Below are positions 46,592 through 57,862 of a stretch of 64,000 nucleotides of DNA, in pieces (within the stretch, counting starts at the first letter, position 1; every line of letters starts with the position of its first letter). Under the pieces are notes generated by a model that had not been told where the DNA came from, searched no databases, and saw only the letters and a program-made list of their open reading frames with translations. The stretch is from contig NZ_AP026070.1 of the NCBI RefSeq assembly GCF_024363255.1, forward strand, positions 3,410,001 through 3,474,000, given 5' to 3'. Both the position numbers and the translations under genes were made by a program. The DNA comes from Shewanella sp. NFH-SH190041 (GTDB lineage: Bacteria; Pseudomonadota; Gammaproteobacteria; Enterobacterales; Shewanellaceae).

Positions 46592-47962
46592 TCAGTCGAC
46601 TAATGCTTCCAATGCATCACTTAATTTGCTGACACCGATAACCTGCATCCCGGCCGGGGCTTTTTTGGGGACATTAGCACGGGGCACAATTGCCCGTTTA
46701 AACCCGTGTTTAGCCGCTTCAAACAAGCGCTCCTGACCATTGGGCACTGGACGGATTTCACCACTTAAGCCCACCTCGCCAAAAGCCACCATGTCTTGGG
46801 GCAGAATATGGTTACGAAAACTGGATACCATCGCCAACAGCATGGTCAAATCGGCACTGGTTTCAGTCACCTTGACCCCACCGACCACGTTGACAAACAC
46901 ATCTTGATCTGACATTTGTAATCCGCCATGACGGTGCATTACCGCCAATAACATCGCCAAGCGGTTACCATCCATCCCCACTGCGATTCGGCGAGGATTA
47001 GCTAGCGCAGAACTATCCACCAATACCTGCAATTCAACTAGCAGTGGACGGGTACCTTCCCATACCACCATCACCAATGAACCGGGCGCGGCATCATCCC
47101 CACGGGAGAGAAAAATCGCCGACGGATTAGCGACTTCTTTTAACCCCCGCTCCGTCATAGCAAATACCCCTAACTCATTGATGGCACCAAAACGGTTTTT
47201 ATGGGAACGCAAGGTTCGGTAACGGCTATCACTATCCCCTTCAAACATTACAGAGCAGTCAATACAGTGTTCCAGCACTTTAGGGCCGGCCAAACTCCCA
47301 TCTTTAGTCACATGACCAACCATGATGACAGCAATACCCTGCTGCTTGGCAAAACGAGTCAGAAAAGACGCTGACTCACGCACTTGGGATACACTGCCCG
47401 GGGATGACTGCACATCACTCATGTGCATCACCTGAATCGAGTCCACCACCATCACCTTGGGTTTTTCCCGCAGCGCTACTTCACAGATTTCCTCTACGCT
47501 GGTTTCTGACAACATCCGCAATTTGCCCGTTGGCAGCCCAAGACGATGGGCTCGCATTGCGACCTGTTGCAAGGATTCCTCACCGGTGACATACAATGCC
47601 GGTAAGGTTTCTGCCAATTGACACAAGGTCTGTAACAGCAAAGTACTTTTACCTGCACCGGGGTGACCACCAATCAAAATGGCCGAGCCAGGCACGATAC
47701 CGCCGCCCAGCACCCGGTCAAACTCCGTAAATGAGCTGCTTAAACGGGGCAGTTCATTTAAATCAATCTGATCCAGCGTCTGCACTTCACTGCCACTGGT
47801 ACCGGCATAACCGGAAAAGCTACCGCCTTTGGCTGGTTTACTTGGACCAAGGCGCATCTCAGTAATGGTGTTCCACTGTTTACAGGCACTACATTGCCCC
47901 TGCCAACGGGGAAAATCTTGGCCACATTCATTACAGACAAATGCCGTCTTATTCTTTGCCAT
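46592..47962 (-). CDS. radA: DNA repair protein RadA
   Basis: 456 residues (E. coli 460). N-terminal C4 zinc finger (CNECGQDFPRWQGQCSACKQW), RecA-like core with Walker A GGHPGAGKST, the RadA motif KNRFG, and a C-terminal Lon-like domain. Promotes branch migration and processing of recombination intermediates. Order serB-radA is as in E. coli, interrupted here by a PilZ gene. Divergent from the large PilZ gene with 98 bases between starts. Confidence 0.97.
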   Translation of the reverse strand: MAKNKTAFVCNECGQDFPRWQGQCSACKQWNTITEMRLGPSKPAKGGSFSGYAGTSGSEVQTLDQIDLNELPRLSSSFTEFDRVLGGGIVPGSAILIGGHPGAGKSTLLLQTLCQLAETLPALYVTGEESLQQVAMRAHRLGLPTGKLRMLSETSVEEICEVALREKPKVMVVDSIQVMHMSDVQSSPGSVSQVRESASFLTRFAKQQGIAVIMVGHVTKDGSLAGPKVLEHCIDCSVMFEGDSDSRYRTLRSHKNRFGAINELGVFAMTERGLKEVANPSAIFLSRGDDAAPGSLVMVVWEGTRPLLVELQVLVDSSALANPRRIAVGMDGNRLAMLLAVMHRHGGLQMSDQDVFVNVVGGVKVTETSADLTMLLAMVSSFRNHILPQDMVAFGEVGLSGEIRPVPNGQERLFEAAKHGFKRAIVPRANVPKKAPAGMQVIGVSKLSDALEALVD

Positions 47963-48060
47963 AACTCGGTTAAATTCGTATAAGCTTAAATCAGGTAAGC
48001 ACTATTGTTACCTATGCGGCAGGAATATCCCATCTTTAAAACAGTGACAAAGAGCAACGG

Positions 48061-50412
48061 ATGCGCGCAACTTTACAAAACGCCATTATTGAACAGCTCA
48101 AACCCTTGCTGATGGAACCGGATTTTGAGGTTGCCTTTAACCGCCTGACGGCAACAGAGTCCAATTCAGACCGGTTTCTCATTAAAATGGAACTAAACCG
48201 TCTGAAAAGTACCTGCACCCGAATTATTGATTTGCGAGATAAAAGTGAATTTGACTGTCAGACTGTCACCCAAGGTCAACAACAACACTTTCTTGATGCC
48301 CCTGCGATTGAGGTCTTTCACAGAACATTAGCCATATACGGCAATCTCTATACCACAGGGGTATATGAAGCTGTGATGGACAGTCATCAACAGCGTCGGC
48401 AGCAACAGTACACACCGAGCGATAATTCGTCTGCGCCCCCCTCCGACACTATTACTCACAGTGCCTATCCGGTGCCCAAGATTGTACTTGGCAGCTATTT
48501 CAACCGTAATGAAACCCGGCTGTATTACCGCTTAGAGGTTATTGTGACTCAGGCAGGCATTCCACCAGTACAAGGCTACAGTATTGATTTATCCCTTAAT
48601 GGCGCACAGATCCGATTGCCTGCTGATACGCAATTACAAACGGCGCTACCGGTCAGGCTACTACTGCCAAAACTTAAACAGGAATATCTGCTTGATGAGC
48701 TCAACCAAGGAATTGAATACCGGATTATCAGCCAACAAGAAGTGGAGAATGAACAGCTTTACAGTCTGCAGCGCCTGCCCGGCAGCGACAAACTCGACAC
48801 CTTACTCAATAACCTGATTAACAGTTATAAAATCCGTTATAGAGCCGATATCAGTGATGTGCTGCAAACCACGACCGGCCTCGGGCTTGAGCAGCAATAC
48901 CTCCCCCACATGCCTCATCTGCCACTGTTTATCGGTCAGGACAATCAGCAGCCAACGGTTCAATTTGCTCTATTGGGACAAGATAACCTCACGACACTCA
49001 ATTATTTTTTGGATGAAACCCAGTGTAATCAGTTATCAGCCATGCTTTCTCCCGACCGACTAAAACAGCTAATCGATTGCCAGACGAGTGACGCCCAGAT
49101 CATGTTCAGCTTCTGTCATCAGCGACAGGGACAAACCTTTTTCTACTCAGCTACTTTGACTGAGCTCAAGGCCAATGGCCTGCTCAACCGTTTTCTCAGT
49201 TATGGTGCGAGCAAGCCCGGCTGGCGGATATTCAAAGTAAATTGCAACAAAATAGACCATCAGCAAACTTATAAGGTCTCTGTGTTACCCGGAGAGCAAA
49301 GCTGTTATGCCCCTTTAATCGAGCAACAACTTAGCCAACTTAGCCATGTAATTCATCTGACAGATATTACGCACAGCGCAGCAAATCAGCTTTACCGCCA
49401 TCGCCCATCTGATGGTGATGCCAATCAGCTAAAAATCTTCGGACAGCCTAAGTTACGCCGCAGTATGGTAAAACTTATCGCCCTCCCACTCGCTGATAAA
49501 CGAAAAGACGCCAGAGTTAAGCAACAAGCTGAAATCAGCCTAACCACGGAAACACACAATATCGAAGGCTGGCTACACAATATCTCTTCCCAAGGGGTAC
49601 AACTGCGCCTGCCTCACCCGGCAAGTTTGAGTACTGGTCAGCAGGTTGAGGTTCGCTTTACCCACGATAACCTCCCCACACTTAACTGCAACCTGGTTAA
49701 ACTTGGCCGCGGTGGTCGTATTGTGCACCTGAGTGCCTTAACAGCCCATCACAGTGAGGATTTCATCACTGTGATGGAAAAACTCAAACAACAGTCGCCA
49801 CTCCCCACCCTAGGCAATGAGCACTCAGCGTTGGCAGAAGGACTGAAAAACATCATGATGCGTCACCTGCCGGGCAATATTTTCTTTCTCGAAAAACAAC
49901 AGGGGCATATCTTTATTTCCGCTATCGGCAGTAGCCCACATGGAGAGCAACCCGCGGAGATATTCAAGCAACCAGAAGAACAACGCTTTGAGCTAGGCCC
50001 GTTATTGCAAGATGGTCTGCTAAGCAAAGCAATCATGCCAGTGCTGCGCAGTATGCGTCCCAGATACAGTCAAGAATATGTTGAGGTATTTATCCGAGTG
50101 TCCCACCAAGGGCATATTCAACATTGCTATACATCCCAAACACTCAATAACCTAAAGGCACAGTTGGCATTTTGGCAACAAAGCCAAACCTGTGGGCAAT
50201 TTATCGCCCTAAGACTGGCCTTTGCCGCCGCACGTAAACCAGATTTAGCGCCTATTCAGCGGGAATTGGGTTACCTGTCACGTCAAGCTGCCCACAAAGC
50301 AAAAGCGTTACAACAACGGTTATGGCGGATTATTGCCGTGGGAGATATCACCAATATCACTGAAGAGGTAAACCTGCGGTTTGGCAGCCTGACAGCAACG
50401 AAGCAAAAATAA
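48061..50412 (+). CDS. Large protein with two PilZ domains
   Basis: 783 residues. Long N-terminal helical region; a first PilZ-like domain at about 145-230 (NETRLYYRLEVIVTQ, then IDLSLNGAQIRLP) and a second at about 480-570 (KRKDARVKQQAEISL, then HNISSQGVQLRLP); the first has DxSxxG, the second N-x-S-x-x-G. No catalytic domain seen; the rest is unassigned. Likely a c-di-GMP effector. This gene beside radA is a common Shewanella arrangement. The start ATG at 48061 has AGAGCAACGG just upstream. Confidence 0.87.
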   Translation: MRATLQNAIIEQLKPLLMEPDFEVAFNRLTATESNSDRFLIKMELNRLKSTCTRIIDLRDKSEFDCQTVTQGQQQHFLDAPAIEVFHRTLAIYGNLYTTGVYEAVMDSHQQRRQQQYTPSDNSSAPPSDTITHSAYPVPKIVLGSYFNRNETRLYYRLEVIVTQAGIPPVQGYSIDLSLNGAQIRLPADTQLQTALPVRLLLPKLKQEYLLDELNQGIEYRIISQQEVENEQLYSLQRLPGSDKLDTLLNNLINSYKIRYRADISDVLQTTTGLGLEQQYLPHMPHLPLFIGQDNQQPTVQFALLGQDNLTTLNYFLDETQCNQLSAMLSPDRLKQLIDCQTSDAQIMFSFCHQRQGQTFFYSATLTELKANGLLNRFLSYGASKPGWRIFKVNCNKIDHQQTYKVSVLPGEQSCYAPLIEQQLSQLSHVIHLTDITHSAANQLYRHRPSDGDANQLKIFGQPKLRRSMVKLIALPLADKRKDARVKQQAEISLTTETHNIEGWLHNISSQGVQLRLPHPASLSTGQQVEVRFTHDNLPTLNCNLVKLGRGGRIVHLSALTAHHSEDFITVMEKLKQQSPLPTLGNEHSALAEGLKNIMMRHLPGNIFFLEKQQGHIFISAIGSSPHGEQPAEIFKQPEEQRFELGPLLQDGLLSKAIMPVLRSMRPRYSQEYVEVFIRVSHQGHIQHCYTSQTLNNLKAQLAFWQQSQTCGQFIALRLAFAAARKPDLAPIQRELGYLSRQAAHKAKALQQRLWRIIAVGDITNITEEVNLRFGSLTATKQK

Positions 50413-50541
50413 CGAGGATGTAAAGTTAAGCGTTAATGTGTATCGTCATTATAGCTAAGGGAATAATCGCAATTGTCGTAGCCTTATGCCGCGTGCAGAA
50501 ATACACACGACCTGAGCTTAAAGATACAGCTTAAAGATATG

Positions 50542-51498
50542 TCAGCACTTATTGTCAGTATTTTGGTACCAGGCAAGCACTTCAGGGAAGTGATCCTGCT
50601 CCGCATCGGGATGGGTTAACATTGCCCCATGGCCATAATTACGTCGGTAACCATTTTGCCGTGAAAGCAGAGTATAACGGGCGTCCGCTAGCCCGCATTC
50701 CTGCATCATATCCCGCACATCACAAGGATTGCCTAGCACTGCATCCGCCGCGCCAGCAATAAACCAGCTGCGCGGCCAACGACACTGCCGCGCAGCTGCG
50801 GCATAATCGAAGCCATCATCACCGTCAATCCAGCGACCTTGCACCCAATCAATACTCTGCAATAAGGCTGAGCGGCTTTCACTGTCCATGCCGATTTTCC
50901 ATTTATCAGCCGCTAAGTACCCCTGACGCAAGGTTAACCAAGGGGCTAACCGATTCCAAATCACATCCACCATCAGCCATTTTTTCAATGACTGCACCCG
51001 GATAGTCCGTTTAGAGCCAAAGGTCAGCAAGGAAGCGGTTTGAGACTGAAGCTCAGGAAAACGAGCCAGCGCACTGGCCATCAACACGCCACCCCAAGAG
51101 TGGGCACACCAATGAACTTGTTTGACATCTAAATGGCGGCTGAGAATAAAACGATGGGCCTGCGGCAATTGTTCCCGAATAACTTCGCCCTGCCCCAACA
51201 TGCAGCCAGCAGCAACGCTCGGGGTACTCTGTCCCCGCCCTGCACTATCAAGGATATACACTGTCATCCCCGCACGGGCTAAGAAACAGGCCAGTCCCCG
51301 CCCGCTATCACTGTAAAATACCCGACCATTGGACATTACCCCATGCAACATCAACACAGGCACACTATGATGTACTGATGAAGACATCCCCTCAGGCAAC
51401 GTCACTGCAGACGATGCTATAAGAGGCGCAATACAGCGCAAATGCAGTTTGCCATCCCGGTAAGGCAGCCAAAAAGAACGCTGACTGATATGGTCCAT
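50542..51498 (-). CDS. Alpha/beta hydrolase
   Basis: 318 residues from ATG 51498 (51501 and 51507 are alternatives, AAGGA lies just upstream of them). Oxyanion region VLMLHGVMSNGR, nucleophile elbow HWCAHSWGGVL (serine in HSWGG), an acid in AGAADAVLG and a late histidine in YGHGAMLTHPDAEQDHFP. No signal peptide, so cytoplasmic. Esterase, lipase or thioesterase; substrate unknown. Separated by about 100 bases from serB on the same strand. Confidence 0.83.
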   Translation of the reverse strand: MDHISQRSFWLPYRDGKLHLRCIAPLIASSAVTLPEGMSSSVHHSVPVLMLHGVMSNGRVFYSDSGRGLACFLARAGMTVYILDSAGRGQSTPSVAAGCMLGQGEVIREQLPQAHRFILSRHLDVKQVHWCAHSWGGVLMASALARFPELQSQTASLLTFGSKRTIRVQSLKKWLMVDVIWNRLAPWLTLRQGYLAADKWKIGMDSESRSALLQSIDWVQGRWIDGDDGFDYAAAARQCRWPRSWFIAGAADAVLGNPCDVRDMMQECGLADARYTLLSRQNGYRRNYGHGAMLTHPDAEQDHFPEVLAWYQNTDNKC

Positions 51499-51608
51499 CA
51501 TCACCATCCTTATGCTGATTACATTCCTCTCGCTAAACTACGTCAGCCTTCTCCCCAAGGCAAATCAACCTGTCATACCGCTACCGCGAGGAGAATAAGG
51601 GCAAATAA

Positions 51609-52592
51609 TCAATGCCCTTGTTGCTGCAATAAAAACGGTAATACTTGTAAATCAAGCTGGCAAATTGCCGCATCAGCGCGTTGCTTAAGCTTATCCTTGC
51701 CATGAAAAGCGATGCCCAAAGCAGCCTGCTGCACCATGGGAATATCATTGGCACCATCACCGATGGCCACACATTGCGTTGGAGCAATCGCAAATTGTTC
51801 AGCCAACTGGATCAGGATTTGCGCCTTGCGATTAGCATCAACAATCTCGCCGCACACTTCTCCGGTCAGAACGTTATCGGCAATCACCAGTTGATTCGCA
51901 AAGGCTGCATCCAGCCCCAAACGCTGACGCAATGCATCAACAAACGGGGTAAAACCGCCAGAAGCCAACGCAACACGCCAGCCATAATGTTGCAGTTCAG
52001 CGACCATTTGCTCCAATCCCGACATTAACGGTAATTGTTGCAGTAACTGCCCGATGATTGCCTCATCAGCACCGGCCAATGTTGCTACCCGCTGGCGTAG
52101 ACTCTGGGTAAAATCCAACTGTCCCTGCATTGCCAACTCTGTTACCTTGGCAACCTTATCGCCAACCCCTGCCAATTTTGCCAGCTCATCAATACATTCA
52201 ATCTCAATGGCAGTGGAGTCCATATCCATTAACAGCAACCCTGGCATATCCAACCTTGGCAACACGGCCGGCAAGGTAATACTGTCTAGCTGTGGCAAGT
52301 GCGCAAGTTCATCCAAGACCGTCTGAGAAAGGGGCTGCTCGGCCGAAATCTCCACACCACACAATGCATTTTGCCGCACCAGCGGGCATAAGCTGACTAG
52401 CTTTGCCACCCCAAGGAGCCATGTCACCACAGCCGAGGTCTCATCACTGCGCCAAATTAACCGATGACGCCAAGCGTTAGGCGAAGCTTCACTATGCCAG
52501 TTCAAATGGCAATCAGCCTGTTTAGCGCGGTTAATCAGCTCAGTACACCACAAGGGGAATTGTATTGATAAAACCTCAAAAGATTTGTCCAT
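51609..52592 (-). CDS. serB: Phosphoserine phosphatase
   Basis: 327 residues (E. coli 322). HAD enzyme for the last step of serine synthesis. Catalytic LLMDMDSTAIEIECIDELA (DxDST), SGGFTPF, the lysine in KAQILIQ and VAIGDGANDIPMV. An N-terminal ACT-like region of about 100 residues precedes it. Divergent from ytjB with 120 bases between, as in E. coli. Confidence 0.96.
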   Translation of the reverse strand: MDKSFEVLSIQFPLWCTELINRAKQADCHLNWHSEASPNAWRHRLIWRSDETSAVVTWLLGVAKLVSLCPLVRQNALCGVEISAEQPLSQTVLDELAHLPQLDSITLPAVLPRLDMPGLLLMDMDSTAIEIECIDELAKLAGVGDKVAKVTELAMQGQLDFTQSLRQRVATLAGADEAIIGQLLQQLPLMSGLEQMVAELQHYGWRVALASGGFTPFVDALRQRLGLDAAFANQLVIADNVLTGEVCGEIVDANRKAQILIQLAEQFAIAPTQCVAIGDGANDIPMVQQAALGIAFHGKDKLKQRADAAICQLDLQVLPFLLQQQGH

Positions 52593-52712
52593 CTTAATTC
52601 ACGTTCTCCAACTAAAATAAATAAGCGTCTTGTATCTGCTAGCGCTATTTCGCCCCATCGGATAAATCATTTATGATGGTGTAAAACATACAAAAAGTTT
52701 TCAAGGTTTCTT

Positions 52713-53354
52713 GTGTTATATCTCAAAGGGCTAAAGAAAATTTATCAATTTACCCGACTACTGCAACTACTTATCGCCGCGGGGCTGATTTTCGCACTGG
52801 TGCAGTTATGGTATGCCAGCCTGCTGCAGGGACAGCATTTGTTGGCCCATCAAAGTGATAAAATGGCTCGCATGATGGTGCAACAAATGGCTTACAGTGC
52901 CGCCCCTGCACTTCAGTTAGAAAATGATGAGCAGTTGCAATGGCTAACCCATGCCTTGGTGCAAGATCCTAAGGTTATGGCAGCAACCATTTATGATGCC
53001 GAAGGCAGACAGCTGTCTTTTGCCCAAAGTATCTCAGTCGAGCCATTACAGCCAGACTCTCCCCAATTAATTAAACTGCTCAAACCATACCCGCCCTTCG
53101 TTGAAGCGATATATCAGGACAACCTAAATCTAGGATATGTCGAGGTTAATCTAGCGCCACAGCTGTTTTTCAATGAAATTAAAGCCGCGCATCAGATAAA
53201 TATGGAGCAACAGCAATTGATGTTGCTTATCGCAGGCATCATAGGCTTTTTACTCAGCCGGACCTTCTCATTTAAGCGGGCGGACTTTGATCGCCGCCGC
53301 AGCCGTGTGGCCCGGATCAGAGCCGCCGCCAAAACAGCTTCGCGCAATGGCTAA
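52713..53354 (+). CDS. ytjB: YtjB/Smp (AhpA) family membrane protein
   Basis: 213 residues (E. coli 214). GTG start with AAGG six bases before it. Two hydrophobic helices, about 14-33 and 167-182, bracket a periplasmic domain (DKMARMMVQQMAYSAAPALQLEN... KVMAATIYDAEGR); the C-terminus is basic (RRRSRVARIRAAAK). The family resembles truncated sensor inputs; function unclear. serB-divergent placement supports the call. Confidence 0.92.
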   Translation: MLYLKGLKKIYQFTRLLQLLIAAGLIFALVQLWYASLLQGQHLLAHQSDKMARMMVQQMAYSAAPALQLENDEQLQWLTHALVQDPKVMAATIYDAEGRQLSFAQSISVEPLQPDSPQLIKLLKPYPPFVEAIYQDNLNLGYVEVNLAPQLFFNEIKAAHQINMEQQQLMLLIAGIIGFLLSRTFSFKRADFDRRRSRVARIRAAAKTASRNG

Positions 53355-53397
53355 ACCTTTTTAGGACGGGACACTGTTTCAGGACGGAACAACAGCC

Positions 53398-53426
53398 ATA
53401 AAAAAGGCCCCATGATGGGGCCTTTT
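53398..53426. terminator. Bidirectional terminator between ytjB and deoD
   Basis: AAAAGGCCCCATGATGGGGCCTTTT: seven GC pairs plus A/T, T-run on both strands (six Ts on the minus strand). Confidence 0.93.
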
Positions 53427-53445
53427 CTTGAGAAACTCGCTGAAA

Positions 53446-54156
53446 TTACAGTGTCAGTGCAGCTTCCAGAGTCATTTCCAGCATATCGTTGAAAGTGGTT
53501 TGACGCTCTTCAGAAGAAGTCACTTCACCAGTACGGATATGGTCAGAAACGGTTACCACGCACAGAGCGCGAGCACCAAACTCTTTAGCAACACCGTACA
53601 GGCCGGCAGCTTCCATTTCTACGCCCAGAACACCCATTTTTTCCATGGTGTCAAACATACTTGGTTGTGGGGTGTAGAACAGATCAGCAGAGAAAACATT
53701 ACCAACGCGGATTTTGGTACCACGGGCTTTCGCGGCATCAACAACAGCACTCAGCAGATCATAATCAGCAATCGCTGCGAAATCCTGACCTTGGAAACGC
53801 AGACGGTTAACGTTGGAATCAGTACATGCGCCCATGCCCACGATCACATCACGCACCTTCACATCAGTGCTGATTGCACCACAGGTACCCACGCGGATCA
53901 GGTTCTTCACACCATAGTCTTTAATCAGCTCAGTTGCGTAGATAGAGCAGGATGGGATACCCATACCTGAACCCATCACAGAGATACGTTTGCCTTTGTA
54001 AGTACCGGTAAATCCCAGCATATTGCGAACATCAGTGACTTGCTCAACATTTTCTAGGAATGTTTCAGCAATGTACTTGGCGCGCAGTGGATCGCCTGGG
54101 AACAGTACAGTTTCAGCAAATGCGCCGTCAACGGCATTGATATGTGGTGTAGCCAT
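53446..54156 (-). CDS. deoD: Purine nucleoside phosphorylase
   Basis: 236 residues. [34 protein letters not shown] start, [18 protein letters not shown] phosphate/nucleoside region, [17 protein letters not shown], and SDHIRTGE (aspartate that protonates the base). Phosphorolysis of purine nucleosides to base and (deoxy)ribose-1-phosphate. Last gene of deoC-deoA-deoB-deoD, 61 bases after deoB. Confidence 0.97.
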   Translation of the reverse strand: MATPHINAVDGAFAETVLFPGDPLRAKYIAETFLENVEQVTDVRNMLGFTGTYKGKRISVMGSGMGIPSCSIYATELIKDYGVKNLIRVGTCGAISTDVKVRDVIVGMGACTDSNVNRLRFQGQDFAAIADYDLLSAVVDAAKARGTKIRVGNVFSADLFYTPQPSMFDTMEKMGVLGVEMEAAGLYGVAKEFGARALCVVTVSDHIRTGEVTSSEERQTTFNDMLEMTLEAALTL

Positions 54157-54217
54157 CTAGTAACCCCTGTATTTATCTCATATTGTTGCCGGCGGCATTG
54201 CCACCGGCCTTATTGCA

Positions 54218-55432
54218 TTAGCGAATAAAAGATTCGCCGTATTCCATTGGTTCCAGCCCATGGAAGCTGGCAATGGATTGACCGATATCGGCAAATGTAT
54301 TGCGTTTGCCAAGAGAGCCTGGCTGTACACCGCCACCCAGTACCAATACAGGCACATGTTCACGGGTATGGTCGGTGCCCTTCCAGGTTGGATCACAGCC
54401 ATGATCCGCAGTCAGGATCAGTAAGTCATCTTCATCTAGCAGCGCCAATAGCTCAGGTAGACGCGCATCAAAATATTCTAATGCACGAGCATACCCGGCA
54501 ACATCACGGCGGTGCCCATAGTGTGAGTCAAAATCAACGAAATTGGTAAAGACAATGGTATTTTCACCGGCCTGTTTTACCTGCTCCAATGTGGCATCAA
54601 ATAGTGCTGGCAAACCTGATGCTTTGACTTTCTGGGTGATACCGCAGTGGGCATAAATATCGGAAATTTTACCGATAGAAACCACTTCACCACCGGCGGC
54701 TTTCATTTTATCCAGCACAGTTTTTGCAGGTGGCTCAATCGCATAGTCGTGACGGTTGCCAGTACGCTCAAAATCATGTGCACCAGTACCGACAAACGGA
54801 CGCGCAATGACTCGCCCGATATTGTACGGCTCCAGCTCCTCCCGGGCAATTTCACACAAACGATACAGATTTTCCAGGCCAAAGGTCTCTTCATGGCAAG
54901 CGATCTGGAATACCGAATCGGCTGAGGTATAGAAAATTGGCATACCGGATGACATATGCTGCTCACCCAGCTCTTCCAAAATGGCGGTACCAGAAGCATG
55001 ACAATTACCTAAAAACCCTTCAAGCCCTGCCCTAGCCAAAATTTTATCGGTCAACTCCTGAGGGAAAGAATTCTCTTTATCCGCAAAATATCCCCATTCA
55101 AACAACACAGGCACACCGGCCATTTCCCAGTGTCCACTTGGCGTATCTTTACCTGAGCTGATTTCTGCAGCATGGCCATAGGCGCCAATCACATCTGTTT
55201 CAGCAAAGCCTGGGGCAAATTCCCCGGTACTTTCTTTAGCAGCCATCGCCAGTCCCAGCTTGCTCAAATTCGGCAAATTCAGTGGGCCTTGACGGCCATC
55301 ATCAGCCTGACCTTCGGCACACATGCGGGCAATGGCGCCAAACGTATTGGCACCGACATCACCGAATTGGGCGGCATCTTCGGCAGCACCAATCCCGAAG
55401 GAATCCAGCATTAATATAATGGTACGTTTCAT
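54218..55432 (-). CDS. deoB: Phosphopentomutase
   Basis: 404 residues (E. coli 407). Alkaline-phosphatase superfamily mutase, Mn-dependent. Metal ligands in [14 protein letters not shown] and [23 protein letters not shown]; active-site threonine region [14 protein letters not shown]. Converts (deoxy)ribose-1-phosphate to the 5-phosphate, linking phosphorylases to DeoC. 11 bases after deoA. Confidence 0.97.
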   Translation of the reverse strand: MKRTIILMLDSFGIGAAEDAAQFGDVGANTFGAIARMCAEGQADDGRQGPLNLPNLSKLGLAMAAKESTGEFAPGFAETDVIGAYGHAAEISSGKDTPSGHWEMAGVPVLFEWGYFADKENSFPQELTDKILARAGLEGFLGNCHASGTAILEELGEQHMSSGMPIFYTSADSVFQIACHEETFGLENLYRLCEIAREELEPYNIGRVIARPFVGTGAHDFERTGNRHDYAIEPPAKTVLDKMKAAGGEVVSIGKISDIYAHCGITQKVKASGLPALFDATLEQVKQAGENTIVFTNFVDFDSHYGHRRDVAGYARALEYFDARLPELLALLDEDDLLILTADHGCDPTWKGTDHTREHVPVLVLGGGVQPGSLGKRNTFADIGQSIASFHGLEPMEYGESFIR

Positions 55433-55443
55433 AAGTCTTTCCT

Positions 55444-56775
55444 CTACAGGTCCGAAGCTCGGATCGCTCGATATACTTCTGGCGTTGCTTGAGGCTGAAT
55501 ATCATCCAGCACAATCGCCTCTCTGACAGCTGCCGCAGCCAACTCAAAGTCAGCTTCAGTACGAGCATGTACCATAGCAATAGGTGTGTCAGAGGTTATT
55601 TCATCCCCCAGGGCGCATACCTGACTCAGCCCTACGCTGTAGTCCAGGGCATCCCCAGGTTTACGTCTACCGCCGCCTAAGCCGACAACCGCCATCCCCA
55701 ACGCACGGGTATCCATGCTATGGGCAAAGCCGGTCTGCATGGCATACACAGGACGAATAATCTGTGCTGTTGGCAGGTATCGATCATAATGTTCTACAAA
55801 ATCAGCAGGGCCACCCAGTCCAGCCACCATCAGGCCAAACACTTCAGCCGCGCGACCATTGTCCAAAACAGCATCGAGCTTCGCTTTGGCTTCCTGCTGT
55901 GTTGCGGCTAAACCACCGAGCAGGAGCATTTCACTGCACAGTGCCATAGTCACAGCATAAAGACGAGGGTTACGGTACCGACCGGTCAGAAAATCGACCG
56001 CTTCACGGACTTCAACAGCATTTCCGGCGCATGAGGCCAGTACCTGATTCATATCCGTTAACAGGGCGGTCGTGCGGGTACCGGCACCATTCGCCACAGC
56101 CACAATACTGCGGGCTAAATCTTCCGATGCTTCGTAAGTTGGCATAAATGCCCCACTACCGACTTTGACATCCATCGCCAGAGCATCAAGCCCTGCGGCG
56201 AGTTTCTTGGATAAAATGGATGCGGTAATCAGGGGGATGGATTCTACTGTAGCCGTGTTATCACGCACAGCATAAAAACGTTTATCTGCAGGAACTAAAT
56301 CGCCGGTCTGGCCGATAATCGCCACCCCGACTTCTTTTACAACTCGGCGGAACAATTCACTATCCGGCTCCGTCTGGTAACCCGGGATAGCATCGAACTT
56401 ATCCAAAGTGCCACCGGTATGGCCTAATCCCCGGCCAGAAATCATTGGCACAAACCCGCCACAGGCAGCAATCATGGGGCCTAACATCAAGCTGGTAACA
56501 TCTCCTACCCCACCTGTGCTGTGTTTATCTACCACAGGACCTGGCAGGTTCAGTGCATCCCAGTTGAGTACGGTACCTGAATCACGCATTGCAGTTGTCA
56601 ATGCAATACGCTCATCCATGGTCATGTCGTTAAAATACACCGCCATGCCCAGTGCGGCAATCTGTCCCTCAGAGACAGTATTTTCAGTAATACCTTTAAC
56701 GAAAAACTGAATTTCTTCGCGGCTTAACGCCAGCCCATTACGCTTTTTACGGATTATTTCCTGTGCCAAAAACAT
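55444..56775 (-). CDS. deoA: Thymidine phosphorylase
   Basis: 443 residues (E. coli 440). [17 protein letters not shown] phosphate loop with the family signature [20 protein letters not shown], and the C-terminal swapped domain [17 protein letters not shown]. Phosphorolysis of thymidine to thymine and deoxyribose-1-phosphate. 146 bases after deoC, 11 before deoB. Confidence 0.97.
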   Translation of the reverse strand: MFLAQEIIRKKRNGLALSREEIQFFVKGITENTVSEGQIAALGMAVYFNDMTMDERIALTTAMRDSGTVLNWDALNLPGPVVDKHSTGGVGDVTSLMLGPMIAACGGFVPMISGRGLGHTGGTLDKFDAIPGYQTEPDSELFRRVVKEVGVAIIGQTGDLVPADKRFYAVRDNTATVESIPLITASILSKKLAAGLDALAMDVKVGSGAFMPTYEASEDLARSIVAVANGAGTRTTALLTDMNQVLASCAGNAVEVREAVDFLTGRYRNPRLYAVTMALCSEMLLLGGLAATQQEAKAKLDAVLDNGRAAEVFGLMVAGLGGPADFVEHYDRYLPTAQIIRPVYAMQTGFAHSMDTRALGMAVVGLGGGRRKPGDALDYSVGLSQVCALGDEITSDTPIAMVHARTEADFELAAAAVREAIVLDDIQPQATPEVYRAIRASDL

Positions 56776-56921
56776 GAAACTGCCTCCGAGGATATGCCTG
56801 TTAGCGAGCGGTTATCCCGCTCAAACCAAGTTGGAAACATCAAAAACTGTAATATTGTTTCACTTGATACTAACTCAGTTCCGGCCTATCCCCGAGGACA
56901 TGGATCACAATCCGAAAGGTA

Positions 56922-57695
56922 TTAGTAACCTTTTGTTACAGCAGGCTTATCTGCTAATTCCAGGGTATGCAACAAGCTGGCCAGTAAGCTGGATGCACCA
57001 AAGCGGAATGTCCGGGCACTCACCCAGTCATCCCCCAAAATACGTTCAGCAGTACCGAGGAATTCAGCCGCAGCGGCAGCATCACGTACGCCACCGGCTG
57101 GTTTGAAACCAACTTTGCGATCTTTTTCACTGATTACAGTCAGCATAATTTCAGCCGCTTCCAACGTGGCATTAACCGGTACCTTACCAGTAGAGGTCTT
57201 AATGAAATCAGCACCAGCGTCAATCGCCAGTTCAGAAGCGCGGCGGATTAAGGCAGGATCTTTCAACTCACCGGTTTCAATAATCACTTTCAGCAACACA
57301 TCGTCACCACAGGCTTCTTTACAGGCTTTCACCAATTCAAAGCCTACAGTTTCATTACCCGCCATTAATGCGCGATATGGGAACACTACATCCACTTCAT
57401 CAGCACCGTACGCCACCGCTGCGCGCGTTTCCAATACGGCAATGGCAATATCATCATTACCGTGAGGGAAGTTAGTCACAGTGGCAATCTTGATATCGTC
57501 AGCACCCAGTTCCATAAGAGTTTTACGGGCAATCGGGATAAAGCGAGGATAGATACACACAGCCGCAGTATGTCCGGCTGGCGTCAATGCTTTATGACAT
57601 AGCTCGATCACTTTCTGATCGGTATCGTCATCATTCAGAGTGGTTAAGTCCATCAGGTTGATGGCACGTTGTGCAGCTTTTTTCAAATCGCTCAT
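56922..57695 (-). CDS. deoC: Deoxyribose-phosphate aldolase
   Basis: 257 residues (E. coli 259). TIM-barrel class I aldolase; Schiff-base lysine in [10 protein letters not shown], second lysine in VGFKPAGGV, aspartate in DEVDVVFPY. Splits deoxyribose-5-phosphate to acetaldehyde and glyceraldehyde-3-phosphate. ATG at 57695 has GGAG eight bases upstream; the upstream ATG at 57713 is not conserved. First gene of the deo operon. Confidence 0.96.
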   Translation of the reverse strand: MSDLKKAAQRAINLMDLTTLNDDDTDQKVIELCHKALTPAGHTAAVCIYPRFIPIARKTLMELGADDIKIATVTNFPHGNDDIAIAVLETRAAVAYGADEVDVVFPYRALMAGNETVGFELVKACKEACGDDVLLKVIIETGELKDPALIRRASELAIDAGADFIKTSTGKVPVNATLEAAEIMLTVISEKDRKVGFKPAGGVRDAAAAAEFLGTAERILGDDWVSARTFRFGASSLLASLLHTLELADKPAVTKGY

Positions 57696-57828
57696 AATTG
57701 CTCTCCAAAGCACAAATCAAATGAGTCAAAATCTGTCATTTGGCGGCATCTGAAAAAGCTGGCAATCATCAGCTGGCCGGGTCTTCAGACGCTGCCAGAT
57801 GCAATAACACCTGACAAAATAAGTCGGT

Positions 57829-57862
57829 ATTCAAATTTGATAACGAGTATCACGACTTGAAT
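57829..57862. promoter_or_regulatory. Imperfect dyad in the deoC promoter region
   Basis: ATTCAA..TTTGATA, a five-base centre ACGAG, TATCAcg..TTGAAT: the two halves pair with one extra base. About 135 bases before the deoC start. Could bind a deo regulator such as DeoR, NupR or CytR; not a standard CRP site (spacing is wrong). Confidence 0.4.

Noticed and set aside
57829-57862. CRP site before deoC
   Set aside because: TTTGA...TCACG spacing is nine, not six, bases.
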